A DNA stretch of 64,000 nucleotides. Source: Chachezhania sediminis. Lineage in GTDB: Bacteria > Pseudomonadota > Alphaproteobacteria > Rhodobacterales > Rhodobacteraceae. The translations under genes were made by a program, and so were the position numbers. Shown here in pieces: positions 50,901 to 60,732 of this stretch. The stretch is taken from the NCBI RefSeq assembly GCF_009765275.1, contig NZ_VOPH01000007.1, positions 124,001 through 188,000 on the forward strand, written 5' to 3'. The notes beneath the pieces are model-generated. The model did no database searches. It worked only from the letters and a program-made list of their open reading frames with translations, and had not been told where the DNA came from. Within the stretch, counting starts at the first letter, position 1. The number at the start of each line of letters is the position of its first letter.

Positions 50901-53890
50901 TGTCCGTCACCGTCGGCGGAGAGTTCGGCGGGACCGAGGCCGGAGGCACCGGCGGCGCGGTCACGGTCAACAACCGGGCGGGTGCGACGGTCACCACGGC
51001 AGGGGCCGCGTCCTACGGCATCTTCGCGCAGTCCATCGGCGGCAATGGCGGCAATGCCGGCAACGGCCGGATGGGCACGGCAAGTTCCACGGCGGTTCTG
51101 GCCAATGCGCCGACGGATGTCGACGCGGTAGCGGACGTCAGCACCTACAGCGTGAAGGTGACCGGGACCGGCGGGGCCGCCGCGGCGACAGGCGGGGCCG
51201 TGACGGTTACCAACGACGGGGCGATCTCGACCAAGGGGGCCAGCGGCACGGCGATCTTCGCGCAGTCCGTCGGTGGCGGCGGAGGCAATGCCGGCGACGG
51301 GTCCGGCGAGCTGATGACCGATTTCAGCCTGGAAGCCTCGTCCGGGGGCGGTGGCGCCGGGGGCGCGGTCAGCGTCGATGGCGCAGGCTCGATCACCACG
51401 ACCGGCGACGGCGCGATGGGGATCTTCGCCCAGTCGGTCGGCGGCGGCGGCGGCACCGTCGGCGATTTCGAGGTGCTGCCGGACATGGCGATCGACAGCT
51501 TCGGCAAGACCACTTTCGGGGCGGGGGCCCTTGGCGGCGGCAATGGCGGGGCCGGTGGCGATGGCGGCCGGGTGACGGTTGCCCTGCCCCGGGGCGGGTC
51601 GATCGCGACCTCGGGGCGGAATGCCCATGGCATCTGGGCGCAATCCGTCGGTGGCGGCGGGGGGGCGGCGGCCCGGACGAAATACGTCTTCCGCAAGGTC
51701 CGGGCCGCCGGCAGCTGGGGCAATGCGGGCGATTCCGGGCTGGTCGAACTGGATATCGACGGGACCGTGTCGACCACCGGCGCCGGGTCGATGGCGGTTT
51801 TTGCGCAAAGCGTGTCGGGCGGCGCGTCAAGCAGCGTGTCCGGGGGCGTCCTCGCCACCATCTCGGGCACCGTGACGGCGGGTGGCGCGAATGCTCGGGC
51901 GATCCTGTCGGTGGTCGACGGCACCGCCGCCGGTTTCGGCAATTCCGGGGTCTGCGCCAGCAAGACCACGACCATGTGCCGAAGCACGACCCATATCACG
52001 GTCGAGGAAGGCGCGGTTGTCCGCACGACCGACCGCGCGGCCTACGAGACCATCGGCATTTACGGCGGATTGCAGAGCTTCCGGTCCAACGGCGCGATTT
52101 ACGCGTCCAACCTGATCTCGAACGCGGGCACCATCGCGTCGGCCGACCCCTACAGCCTTGTCATCGGGACGCCCGGCGACGCGGCGCTGCGGATCTTCAA
52201 CAACGACGGTGGCGTGATCAGCGGTTCGATCGACCTGACGCAGACCTCCATTCCGGGCGGGAACTTCTACAGCAACCCCGGCATGCGCAACCAGTTCGAG
52301 AACCGCAAGGGCGCAGTCTTCGAACCCGGCCAGCAGGTGAACCTGGGCAGCCTTGGCCACTACAAGGGTCTTGAAGGCAGTACGATCCGGCCCTTCGGCA
52401 ACGACAGGACCGGAAGCAGCACGTTCTATCTGGGCGGTTCCTATTCGGAGAAGGGGACCTTCGACGTGAACCTCAGACCGGTCGCGTCGGGGGTCGCCAA
52501 TGACAGGATCATCTTCAACACCGGCCGCTACACCCCGACGGTGACCTTCGCGGCCAGGATCAACCCCGTCTGGATCGACGTGCCCACCGGCAGGACCCGC
52601 CTGTCGGGCCGGACGGACATTGCCTTTCTGACCGGCAGCGGCACATTCGATGCCAGCGGTGCCACGGTCGTCGACACGGCCACCGTCGACTACAGCCTGG
52701 ATTCGCGGTCCGAGCGCAACGCGCTGTTCCTGAACTACAGGGTCGACTTCAGCGGGGCGCTGAAGGGCACGCGGATGCAGGCCAATGCGCAGGAATACGC
52801 GACCTATTTCACCAACGCGCTTGCCGGGGCACAATCCGACCAGACCACACGCCAGGTCCGCAAGGAGCTGAGGGCGCTGGCGCTGACCTACCTGAACGCG
52901 ACCTCGGCCGAGGGGCTGGAAGATCACTATCTGTCGGTCGTTCCGGAAGAGGCGCTGATCGCCACGTCCGCCGCGGTACAGGCCGCGCTGACCATGCAGG
53001 GCCGCCTGAACAGTTGCCCGCAGCTGGACCCGAAGGATGGCCTGGCCTTCCTGCAACAGCGTGACTGCGCGTGGATCAGGGGCATCACGTCGAACCTGAC
53101 CCAGGATGAAACCGACCAGACCCCCGGCTATTCGGAACGGGCCGGCGGATTTGCCGGCGCCGTCCAGCGCGAGATCGCGGAAGACATATTCCTGGAATTC
53201 GGCGGCGCCTACGAGGGCGTGTCCGTGTCGGGAGAGAGTTTCTCGCAAAGCGGGGAACGCTATGCCCTGGGCGCCGCCCTGAAGAAGGAGATCGGGCGCT
53301 ATACCCTGTCCTTCGGCCTGGCCGGCGGGGTCTACAGCTTCGATCAGAACCGCAGCTATGCGCAGTCGGGCACGACCCGCACCGCCTCAGCCAAGGTGAA
53401 GGGCAACTTCCTGTCGATGGAGGCGCGCGCCTCGGGCGTCTTCCAGAAGGGGGGCGGTCTTTACCTCAAGCCGGTCGGCGCGCTGACCCTGACCCGGGTC
53501 TGGCAAGACGGCTTCACCGAATCCGGGACCGGCTCGATGAACTGGGACGTGGCCGGGACGGCCAATACCGCGGTCGATTTCACGCCCTCGCTGGAGATCG
53601 GGCAGGCGTCGACCTTCCGCGGCCGGTCGATGGTCAGCTACCTGCGCGGTGGGGTGACCATGGCGCTGACGGATCCGACCTACGGGATGTCGTCGGTTCT
53701 GGTGGGGGGCGATGCCGGTCTGGACACGATGGACATGACCCTGTCGGGCGAACGCTATCGCGGGAACCTGGCCGCTGGCGTCGACATGGACCTGGGTGAC
53801 AAGCTGACCTTGTCGCTGGCGGCCGAGGCCGGACTGACGCAATCCAGCAGGGCCTATGGCGGGTCGGTGCGGCTGGAGTTCCGGTTCTAG
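44989..53890 (+). pseudogene. Second giant glycine-rich autotransporter, broken by a frameshift and an amber codon
   Basis: If repaired it would be about 2966 residues. Sec signal: MTTRCAQSSALTMLRGCASV then LAISVVLSGSGSALHAED. The passenger has about 28 units of type AQSxGGGGGxGG, as in the 25.5 kb paralogue. An unusual non-repeat insert of about 120 charged, helix-forming residues lies at 47930-48300. In the GGC run at 48770-48795 the frame must change to continue VETILIKSGAMTQEEIDAQK. An in-frame TAG at 49931-49933 interrupts GTGG-VTVTNTSYVD. The rest (49934-53890) keeps the passenger end and a C-terminal barrel ending LEFRF. Sequencing error is an alternative to true loss. Confidence 0.72.
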
Positions 53891-54084
53891 GGGCGGACCT
53901 TCCCGCTGCCGAAACGCCGTGACCTGCCCCCCGGATCCGTCAACGGACGTGGAGCGGGGCCGCATGTCCTGACGGTGGCGGAACGTGTCAGGCCACTGGT
54001 CCCTGCCGACGGGTGTTCCCATTTCGGCATCTCTGCCTCTACGTCATCAGGCGCGACTGCTTGGCACCTGGTCCGACATCCCGC

Positions 54085-54200
54085 GCTCACTCCTGAACCG
54101 GGCGGTCCGCCGCTTCGGCCCAATCACGTTCATGCAGAGCGATCGGGGCTCGCAGTAGGCGGCACAGCGTTCCTGCGGGTACTGCTTGGCGGCAACCTTC
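54085..54200 (+). pseudogene. Tiny IS3-like transposase remnant
   Basis: The frame reads FMQSDRGSQ, stop, AAQRSC, resembling the HSDRGSQYAA block around the second catalytic Asp of IS3-family OrfB. No other transposase part is visible in 53891-54235, which otherwise holds nothing recognisable. Confidence 0.35.
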
Positions 54201-54235
54201 TCGTGACGGTCGTCCGGTCCGAGGCCCGTGCAACC

Positions 54236-55588
54236 CTACGTCGACGCCCGGTAGGCCCCGGGCTGCAGGTGCACCGCGCCCCCGTCCAGCGCATCATGCG
54301 CGGCCTCGACCAGCGCTTCCGACAGGGTCGGGTGAGGGTGGATGACCTGCACGAAGGCGGCGAGCGTAATCTCCATCTCGACCGCCAGCGTCGCCTCGCC
54401 CAGGAGGTCGGCGGCATGGGCGCCCACGATGGTGACGCCCAGGATCTGGCCATAACGGGCGTCGGCCACGATCTTGACGAAGCCCTCGGGCGCGCCGTCG
54501 ACGACGGCCCGGCCATTGGCGGCGAAGGGGAAGCGACCGATGCGGATGGGGCCTTTCGCGCGGGCCTCGGCCTCGGTCAGGCCGACGCTGGCGAGGCCGG
54601 GCATCGTGTAGACCGCGTGCGGCATGGCCCTTTGGCCTGTGGGGACGGCAGGATGGCCCAGGATGCCGGCCATTGCGACCTCGGCATCCGCGGCGGCCCG
54701 ATGCGCCAGAAGCGCCCCGCCGCAGACATCGCCCACGGCATATGTGCCGGGGATGTTTGTGCGTTGCTGCGGATCGACCTTCACGGCGCCGTTCCCAACC
54801 GCGATCCCGGCAGCGTCCAGGTCAAGGTCTGCGATGTTCGGCCGGCGCCCGGTGGCGACAAGGACAAGGTCGGCCTCGGCGCTTCCGCCGGGAAAGGTTG
54901 CCGACAGGCCCGCCGTGCTGCGTTCGATGCCGGTCACGCCCGTCCCTGTGTGGATCTTGACGCCCTGCGCCTTCAGGGTCGTGGCAAGAACGGCAACGGC
55001 CTCGGGGTCCTCGGCGGGCAGAAGCGTCGACGCCATTTCGATCAGGGTCACGGCGCTGCCGAGACCGGCGAAGATCTGCGCGAATTCAACGCCGATTGCG
55101 CCGCCGCCAAGTATGGCGATCCGTTCCGGAACGGTGTCCATCGCAACGGCCGTATCGCTCGTGATCACGCCGGGAAGGTCGATGCCCGGTAGCCGAGGCA
55201 AAGCCGGGACGGATCCGGTGGCGATGACGACCAGATCGGCGGCAATCTCCTCTCCGCTGGTTTCAAGCCGGACGCGGCGCGGGCCGGTAAAGCGGGCACG
55301 GTCGGTTCTCAGGGTGATCCGGTTGCGGCGCACCAGAAGGTCCACGCCGGACACCAGCCGGCGGACGGCCGCGTCGCGGGTCCGGGCGATGGTCGCCATG
55401 TCGCCACCGGGTCGGGCGTGCAGCAGGAGGCTTTTCGTAGGGATGCAGCCGACGTTCAGGCAGGTCCCCCCAAGGGCCGCCTGTTCGATCAGCGTCACGC
55501 GCAGGCCCGCCCGCGCCGCGCGGATCGCGGCCGTATAGCCGCCGATGCCGCCGCCGATCACCAGCAGGTGCCGGGGAAGATCGCTCAC
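54236..55588 (-). CDS. lpdA: Dihydrolipoyl dehydrogenase (E3) of the 2-oxoacid dehydrogenase complex
   Basis: 450-residue flavoprotein that reoxidises the lipoyl group of E2 with NAD+. FAD motif VIGGGIGGYTAAIRAARAG, redox disulfide GGTCLNVGCIPTKSLL, NAD site IAILGGGAIGVEFAQIFAGL and C-terminal catalytic HPHPTLSEAL are all present. Last gene of the long minus-strand operon; ATGA-coupled to the MaoC gene. A cluster-specific E3 suggests a dedicated complex apart from the housekeeping pyruvate and oxoglutarate ones. Confidence 0.93.
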   Translation of the reverse strand: MSDLPRHLLVIGGGIGGYTAAIRAARAGLRVTLIEQAALGGTCLNVGCIPTKSLLLHARPGGDMATIARTRDAAVRRLVSGVDLLVRRNRITLRTDRARFTGPRRVRLETSGEEIAADLVVIATGSVPALPRLPGIDLPGVITSDTAVAMDTVPERIAILGGGAIGVEFAQIFAGLGSAVTLIEMASTLLPAEDPEAVAVLATTLKAQGVKIHTGTGVTGIERSTAGLSATFPGGSAEADLVLVATGRRPNIADLDLDAAGIAVGNGAVKVDPQQRTNIPGTYAVGDVCGGALLAHRAAADAEVAMAGILGHPAVPTGQRAMPHAVYTMPGLASVGLTEAEARAKGPIRIGRFPFAANGRAVVDGAPEGFVKIVADARYGQILGVTIVGAHAADLLGEATLAVEMEITLAAFVQVIHPHPTLSEALVEAAHDALDGGAVHLQPGAYRAST

Positions 55589-55983
55589 GCGGCGGGAGCC
55601 GGAAGGGTGCAGTGGCCCGAGATCACCGTCTCGTCCCGCTGGTTCAGGCAGGCGAAGTCGACCCGCAGGATGCCATCGGTGCCGTCGGCCGTGGCGGCCG
55701 TCGCCTCCAGCCGGATCGTGTCTCCGGGCTGCGAGGGGCGGTGATAGCGTAGCGACATCCGCGTGTCCTGCGGCAGGTCGGGACGGCCCAGCCAGTGCTG
55801 GATTGCCTGGAAGATCGGCTCCATCGGGATGCAGCCATGGGCGATGGTGCCGCCGAAGGGCGTCTTCGCCGCGGCCTCCGGATCGACATGGAGCGGGTTG
55901 AAGTCGCCCGACAGGCGCGCGTAGCCGTCGATCATCGGTTGGGTGATGGCGATCCGGGCGTGGGGCAGGGCGGTCATGGGCAC
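55585..55983 (-). CDS. MaoC-family enoyl-CoA hydratase, catalytic hot-dog subunit
   Basis: 132-residue hot-dog protein with the hydratase-2 motif: SGDFNPLHVDPEAA (D-x-N-P-x-H) and GGTIAHG. It lies one base from the stop of the second hot-dog gene. The pair looks like a split two-domain MaoC hydratase, as in heteromeric enoyl-CoA hydratases. Expected step: water addition to the enoyl-CoA formed by the acyl-CoA dehydrogenase in the operon. Confidence 0.82.
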   Translation of the reverse strand: MPMTALPHARIAITQPMIDGYARLSGDFNPLHVDPEAAAKTPFGGTIAHGCIPMEPIFQAIQHWLGRPDLPQDTRMSLRYHRPSQPGDTIRLEATAATADGTDGILRVDFACLNQRDETVISGHCTLPAPAA

Positions 55984-55984
55984 C

Positions 55985-56401
55985 TCAGGGAACGATGGCG
56001 GTGAAGGCTACCGAACAGACCAGCGCACCGGTCCTGTTGCGGGTCTCCATCCGGTAGGTCAGGAAGCGCCGGCCCTTGCGTTCGAAACGGTCGGTGACGG
56101 TCAGGTCGGTGACCAGCTCGTCGCCCGGGCGGGCAGGGACACCGTGGATGTTCTCGTCGCCCATGCGGATGGCGCCGGGCGGGAAGACGCTTTCTTCCCA
56201 TCCCAGGCGCAGACCATAGGTCAGCCCCATCGACGACGGGGCGATGGCGCCGCCCGGCGCGTCCGCGCGATAGGCCGGGTCGTCATAGCCCATCAGCGCG
56301 CAGAAGGTGTCGATGTCGGTCTGGGTCACGGTCATGCGGCCTTCGCAGACCTTGCGGCCGATCTCGGCCGCCTCGAACGTGGTCAGGGGGTTTACACTCA
56401 T
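55985..56401 (-). CDS. MaoC N-terminal-like (FAS1-type) hot-dog subunit
   Basis: 138 residues of hot-dog fold, starting MSVNPLTTFEAAEIGRKVCE. The catalytic D-x-N-P-x-H motif is absent (YDDPAYRAD at the place), typical of the non-catalytic partner in two-subunit MaoC hydratases. GDELVTDLTVTDRFERKGRR is the conserved central strand. Start overlaps the E2 stop by 4 bp. Confidence 0.78.
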   Translation of the reverse strand: MSVNPLTTFEAAEIGRKVCEGRMTVTQTDIDTFCALMGYDDPAYRADAPGGAIAPSSMGLTYGLRLGWEESVFPPGAIRMGDENIHGVPARPGDELVTDLTVTDRFERKGRRFLTYRMETRNRTGALVCSVAFTAIVP

Positions 56402-57594
56402 CGCTGGGTCACCGTCATCAGGGCAGGGGTTTCAAGCCGTTCGCGCAGGAGCGCCCGGAACCGGCCGGCGGTGGCGCCGTCGATCAGGCGGTGGTCGAAG
56501 GTCATCGACAGCATCATCATCGGCCGCGCCACGATGGCGCCGTCGCGCACGACGGCTTCGTCCGTGATCCGCCCGATCCCCAGCAGCGCCGATTGCGGCG
56601 GGTTCAGGATCGGCGTCTCGAAATCCCCGCCGTAACTGCCGAAATTGCTGAGCGAGAAGGTCCCGCCATCCACATCCGCCCGGGACAGCGTCCCGCTGCG
56701 GGCCCGGTCGACCAGCCGCATTCGGTCCTGCGCAATCTCGACCACCGACTTGCGGTCGGCATCGCGGATCACCGGCACCACCAGCCCGTCGTCCAGCGCC
56801 ACGGCCAGGCCGATATGGACCCCGCGCCAGGTGACAACCTCGTCGCCGATGATCGAGGCGTTGATGGACGGCATTCCGGCCAGCACGCCGGCTGCCGCCT
56901 TCAGGACCAGATCGGTCACGCTGATCCGGACCGCCAGTGCGTCCGAATGGGCCAGCGCATCGCGGCGAAGGTCCATGATGGCGCCCATGTCGACCCGCGC
57001 GAAGGCGGTCATCTGGGCGGACTGTTGCAGGCTCTGCGTCATCCGTTGGGAAATCGCGCGCCGCATCCCGGCCAGTGGGCGCCGGTCTGCGATCGCCGGA
57101 TCCTCTGCAGGTCGGGTCTGAAATACCTCGACATCCCGCTTCAGGATCGCGCCGTCGGGGCCGGTTCCTGTGATGTCGTCCAGCGTCAGCCCGGCTTCCG
57201 TCGCGATCCGCCGGGCCACGGGCGAGACGAGAAGGCGGCCGTTGGCGGTGTGCACCGTCAGCGACGGGGTGGCGGCGACCGGTGCCGGAGCGATCACCGG
57301 GGCAGGGGAGGTGGCCCCGGGCGGCGGAGGGGGCTCGGCATCCTCCAGGGCCGCCTCTGCGCTTGGATGGAGGAGAGCCACCAGCGCGCCGACCGGCAGG
57401 ACGCTGTCGACCGAGGCCATGCGGCGCAGCCAGCCGTCGCCATCGGCCTCGATCTCTGTCGCGATCTTGTCGGTCTCGATGGTGCAGATCACGTCGCCCT
57501 TGGCGACCCGGTCGCCATCGGCCAGCGCCCAGTCGACCAGCGTGCAGTCTGTCATCGTCAGGCCAAGTTTCGGGATCGTCACTTCTTGGGGCAT
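56398..57594 (-). CDS. 2-oxoacid dehydrogenase E2 (lipoyl acyltransferase)
   Basis: 398 residues. One N-terminal lipoyl domain with the lipoylated Lys in CTIETDKIATEIEADG (about residue 46). A Pro/Ala linker (about 85-115) leads to the E1/E3-binding domain SPVARRIATEAGLTLDDITG and the catalytic domain ending in the active-site MTFDHRLIDGATAGRFRALL. It transfers the acyl group to CoA. Close to AcoC and branched-chain E2 enzymes; substrate not fixed. Confidence 0.9.
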   Translation of the reverse strand: MPQEVTIPKLGLTMTDCTLVDWALADGDRVAKGDVICTIETDKIATEIEADGDGWLRRMASVDSVLPVGALVALLHPSAEAALEDAEPPPPPGATSPAPVIAPAPVAATPSLTVHTANGRLLVSPVARRIATEAGLTLDDITGTGPDGAILKRDVEVFQTRPAEDPAIADRRPLAGMRRAISQRMTQSLQQSAQMTAFARVDMGAIMDLRRDALAHSDALAVRISVTDLVLKAAAGVLAGMPSINASIIGDEVVTWRGVHIGLAVALDDGLVVPVIRDADRKSVVEIAQDRMRLVDRARSGTLSRADVDGGTFSLSNFGSYGGDFETPILNPPQSALLGIGRITDEAVVRDGAIVARPMMMLSMTFDHRLIDGATAGRFRALLRERLETPALMTVTQR

Positions 57595-57605
57595 CGCATT
57601 TTCCC

Positions 57606-58580
57606 TCAGGCCAGCAGCGACCGCACTTCGGCCGCGATGGAGGTGGCGTCGGGGTGCAGGAACGCCTCGAACCCCTTGCCGAAGGGCATGGGCGTGAAGG
57701 GCGGCGTCAGGCGGCGGACGGGGGCGTCCAGATGGAAGAACGCCTTTTCGGTGATCTCGGCCGACACTTCCGACCCGAAGCCGAAAGGCTTCAGCGACGA
57801 AGTCACCACCAGCGCCCGGTTGGTGCGGCGGACGGACTCCAGGATCGTGTCGATATCCAGCGGGCTGATGGTGCGGGGATCGATCACCTCGACCTCGATC
57901 CCGTCGGCGGAGAGCGTCTCTGCCGCCTCCAGCGCGCGGGCGACCATGAGGCCTGTGGCCACGATGGTCACGTCCCGCCCGGGCCTTCGGATCGCGGCCT
58001 GTCCGAGGGGGATCAGGATCTCTCCGTCCTCGAACTCCTCCTTCATGCGGTGAAGGGCCAGATGTTCGATGAAGATCACCGGGTTGTCGTCCCGGATCGC
58101 GGCCTTCATCAGCCCCTTGGCGTCACGCGGCGTGGCGGGCATCACGACCTTCAGGCCGGGCACATGGCCGACCCACGCCTCCAGAAGCTGCGAATGGTGC
58201 GGGCCGATCCCCATCTCGACCGCGGTCGAGGTGCGCACGACCAGCGGCATGCGGAACATCCCGTCATAGATGTAATGCGTCTTGGCCGCCTGGTTGAAGA
58301 TCTGGTCGAGGCAGAGACCGAAGAAGTCCATGAACATGATCTCGACCACCGGCCGGAGGCCGGTCATGGCCGCGCCGACGCCGAGGCCTGCGATGATCTC
58401 CTCGCTGATCGGTGTGTCGCGGACGCGGATGGGCCCGAACGCGTCCAAAAGCCCACGCGAGCCGCCGAAGGCACCGCCCGCGGCAGCCACGTCTTCGCCC
58501 AGAAGCATCACGGAAGGATCGCGCTCCATCTCTTCGCGGATCGCGTCGATCAGGGCCCAGCAATAGGTGCGTGTCGGCAT
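57606..58580 (-). CDS. 2-oxoacid dehydrogenase E1 beta subunit (AcoB/BkdA2 type)
   Basis: 324 residues, transketolase-like pyrimidine domain. REEMERDPSVMLLGEDVAAA holds the conserved Glu region; ISEEIIAGLGVGAAMTGLRP and EVIDPRTISPLDIDTILESV are E1beta landmarks. Works with the E1alpha gene 12 bp upstream to decarboxylate a 2-oxoacid. Confidence 0.92.
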   Translation of the reverse strand: MPTRTYCWALIDAIREEMERDPSVMLLGEDVAAAGGAFGGSRGLLDAFGPIRVRDTPISEEIIAGLGVGAAMTGLRPVVEIMFMDFFGLCLDQIFNQAAKTHYIYDGMFRMPLVVRTSTAVEMGIGPHHSQLLEAWVGHVPGLKVVMPATPRDAKGLMKAAIRDDNPVIFIEHLALHRMKEEFEDGEILIPLGQAAIRRPGRDVTIVATGLMVARALEAAETLSADGIEVEVIDPRTISPLDIDTILESVRRTNRALVVTSSLKPFGFGSEVSAEITEKAFFHLDAPVRRLTPPFTPMPFGKGFEAFLHPDATSIAAEVRSLLA

Positions 58581-58592
58581 GCCTGTCCCTCC

Positions 58593-59543
58593 TTAAGCCG
58601 CGAAGACCTTGGCGAGCGCCGAGGACGGTTCGGGCTCCGGACTGTCGAGCGCGAAGCGGATGGCGGCGGCGACCTCTTCCGTCAGCTCGGCTTCGATGGT
58701 GTCGAGTGTCGCGGCATCGGCGCGGCCGTCCAGCAGCACCTCGCGCAGACAGCGGAGGGGGCAACGGTCCATCCATTCCACCTCTTCCTCGCGGCTGCGA
58801 TAGGCCTTGGGATCGCCTTCGAAATGACCGCCCCAGCGGTAGGTCTTCAGTTCCAGAAGCGTCGGGCCCTTGCCGCTGCGCGCGCGTTCGACGGCGCGGG
58901 TGGCCGCTTCGGTCACGGCCAGCACGTCGTTGCCGTCCACAATCTCGCCCGGCAGGCCATAGCCGGTGGCGCGGGCGGCGATGTCGGGTGCGGCAGAGGT
59001 GTCGGCGAAGGGGGTCATTTCGGCATAGAGGTTGTTCTCGCAGACCATCAGCAGCGGCAGGGACCAGGCGGCGGCGGCGTTCATCGTTTCGGCGAAGGAC
59101 CCGTTGTTGCTGGCGCCCTCGCCGAAGAAGGCGACCGCGACGCGGCCCTTGCCTTCGACCTGCGCCGAAAGGGCTGCGCCCGCCGCGATGGGCATGCCCG
59201 CACCCACGATGCCGTTGCCGCCAAGGATGCCCTTCGTGGGGTCAGCCGCGTGCATTTCTCCGCCCCGGCCGCCGCAGATGCCGGTGGCGCGGCCGAACAT
59301 TTCGGCCATCATGGGCTTCAAAGCCATCCCCTTGGCCAGATAATGCCCCCGCCCGCGATGGGTCGAGACGATCCAGTCGCTGTCTTCCAGCGCCGCGCAG
59401 ACGCCCACGGCGCACGCCTCCTGACCCAGGTAGGAATGGATGTAGCCGGGGAAGAGGTTCTTGGCGAAGGCATCGTTCAGCTGGGCTTCGCATTGCCGGA
59501 TCAGCATCATCCGGCGCCAGAGGTCGAGCGGATCGGGGTTCAT
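58593..59543 (-). CDS. 2-oxoacid dehydrogenase E1 alpha subunit (AcoA type)
   Basis: 316 residues with the ThDP motif FGEGASNNGSFAETMNAAAA to CENN (GDG-type motif as GEG). HRGRGHYLAKGM and GRGGEMHAADPTKGILGGNG are conserved in AcoA/PdhA proteins. RWGGHFEGDPKAYRS near the C-terminus carries the phosphorylation-loop region. Both E1 subunits are separate, as in acetoin, pyruvate (Gram-positive type) and branched-chain complexes. Confidence 0.92.
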   Translation of the reverse strand: MNPDPLDLWRRMMLIRQCEAQLNDAFAKNLFPGYIHSYLGQEACAVGVCAALEDSDWIVSTHRGRGHYLAKGMALKPMMAEMFGRATGICGGRGGEMHAADPTKGILGGNGIVGAGMPIAAGAALSAQVEGKGRVAVAFFGEGASNNGSFAETMNAAAAWSLPLLMVCENNLYAEMTPFADTSAAPDIAARATGYGLPGEIVDGNDVLAVTEAATRAVERARSGKGPTLLELKTYRWGGHFEGDPKAYRSREEEVEWMDRCPLRCLREVLLDGRADAATLDTIEAELTEEVAAAIRFALDSPEPEPSSALAKVFAA

Positions 59544-59552
59544 GGCACGTCC

Positions 59553-60716
59553 TCAGTAGGATTTCGGCAGGCCGCAGCCGACCTGCGCGATGAAGTTGCG
59601 GTTCATCTCGTTGGTCAGGGGGGCGAAGATCAGCTGTCGGATGTCGCGGTAGTAGCGCTGCATGTGGTAATCCATGGTGAAGCCATAGCCCGCCAGCACC
59701 CGCATGCCCCGGTCGGTGGTCCGGAACGCGGTTTCCGAGGCGTAGTACTTGGCCATGGCCGCTGGCAGCGCGCAGTCCTGGCCCCGGTCCTGCATCCACG
59801 CGGCCTTGTAGGTCATCAGCCGCGACAGCTCGATCTCGGTCAGGCTGTCGGCCAGCATCGACTGGATCGCCTGGAACTGCCCGATCGGCCGGTCGAAGGC
59901 GCGGCGCTCCTTTGCATACTGGTTCGCGTCTTCGAAGGCGCCCTGCGCCAGCCCCACGCAGGTGGCCGCAATGAAGATCCGTTCGTTGTTCAGCGTGTCG
60001 AGGATCGCGTGCCAGCCGCGCCCTTCCTCGCCCACGATGGACGATTTCGGCACTCGGACAGCATCGTACCGGACCTCGTAGGAATGCAGGAAGCGCGAGC
60101 CCAGCTTCTCGATCTTGCGATAGGAAATCCCGGGCGTGTCCTTGTGGACAAGGAAGACGGTCAGCCCGCGACTGGGCTTGTCGGGATCATGCCCGGTGCG
60201 CGCCACGACGAAGAGCCACGACGCAATGTTCAGCCCGGTGGTGAAGACCTTGGAGCCGGTGATGACGAAGTCGTCGCCGTCGGGCTTCGCCACCGTCTTC
60301 ATCGCGCCAAGGATATCGGTCCCGCCATCGGGCTCCGTCAGGGACAGCGCGAAATGGTGACGGCCCGTCGCCAGCCCGGGCAGGAATTCGCGTTTCTGTT
60401 CAGCGGTCCCGTGCCGTTCGATGGTCACGGCGCCGAAGGACACGTCCAGCCCATAGGCCAGCGCCACGGTCGAGGAATGGCGGGCCAGTTCCTCCAGTAC
60501 GATGGTTTCCTCCATCACGCCGCCGCCTGATCCGCCGTATTCCTCGGGGATCGTGGCGCCCATCAGCCCGATCTCGGCCATCTTGTCCAGAAGCGCCATC
60601 GGCAGCTCGTTGTCGCGGTCCCAGGCGGCAATGGTGTCCTTCGCCATCTCCTTCTCGACGAAGCGGCGGGTCAGGTCGCGCAGCGCGCGCTGGTCCTCGG
60701 TGAACTCGAAATCCAT
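59553..60716 (-). CDS. Acyl-CoA dehydrogenase family protein with atypical C-terminal motif
   Basis: 387 residues with the full acyl-CoA dehydrogenase fold: MDFEFTEDQRALRDLTRRFV at the N-terminus, HHFALSLTEPDGGTDILGAM at the FAD site and YGFTMDYHMQRYYRDIRQLI near the end. The usual YEGT with the catalytic Glu is replaced by FAPLTNEM, so the base must be elsewhere or the reaction differs. It lies between livM and E1alpha and should act on the acyl-CoA made by the dehydrogenase complex (inference). Confidence 0.86.
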   Translation of the reverse strand: MDFEFTEDQRALRDLTRRFVEKEMAKDTIAAWDRDNELPMALLDKMAEIGLMGATIPEEYGGSGGGVMEETIVLEELARHSSTVALAYGLDVSFGAVTIERHGTAEQKREFLPGLATGRHHFALSLTEPDGGTDILGAMKTVAKPDGDDFVITGSKVFTTGLNIASWLFVVARTGHDPDKPSRGLTVFLVHKDTPGISYRKIEKLGSRFLHSYEVRYDAVRVPKSSIVGEEGRGWHAILDTLNNERIFIAATCVGLAQGAFEDANQYAKERRAFDRPIGQFQAIQSMLADSLTEIELSRLMTYKAAWMQDRGQDCALPAAMAKYYASETAFRTTDRGMRVLAGYGFTMDYHMQRYYRDIRQLIFAPLTNEMNRNFIAQVGCGLPKSY

Positions 60717-60732
60717 CTGGGTCTCCTGAAGG

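Noticed and set aside
49934-53890. Separate autotransporter gene starting at the GTG right after the amber codon
   Set aside because: It would have no signal peptide or ribosome binding site, and its sequence continues the upstream repeats in the same frame.
57282-60530. A 1082-codon plus-strand frame over the dehydrogenase genes
   Set aside because: It overlaps four clearly functional genes on the other strand and has no recognisable domain or ribosome binding site.
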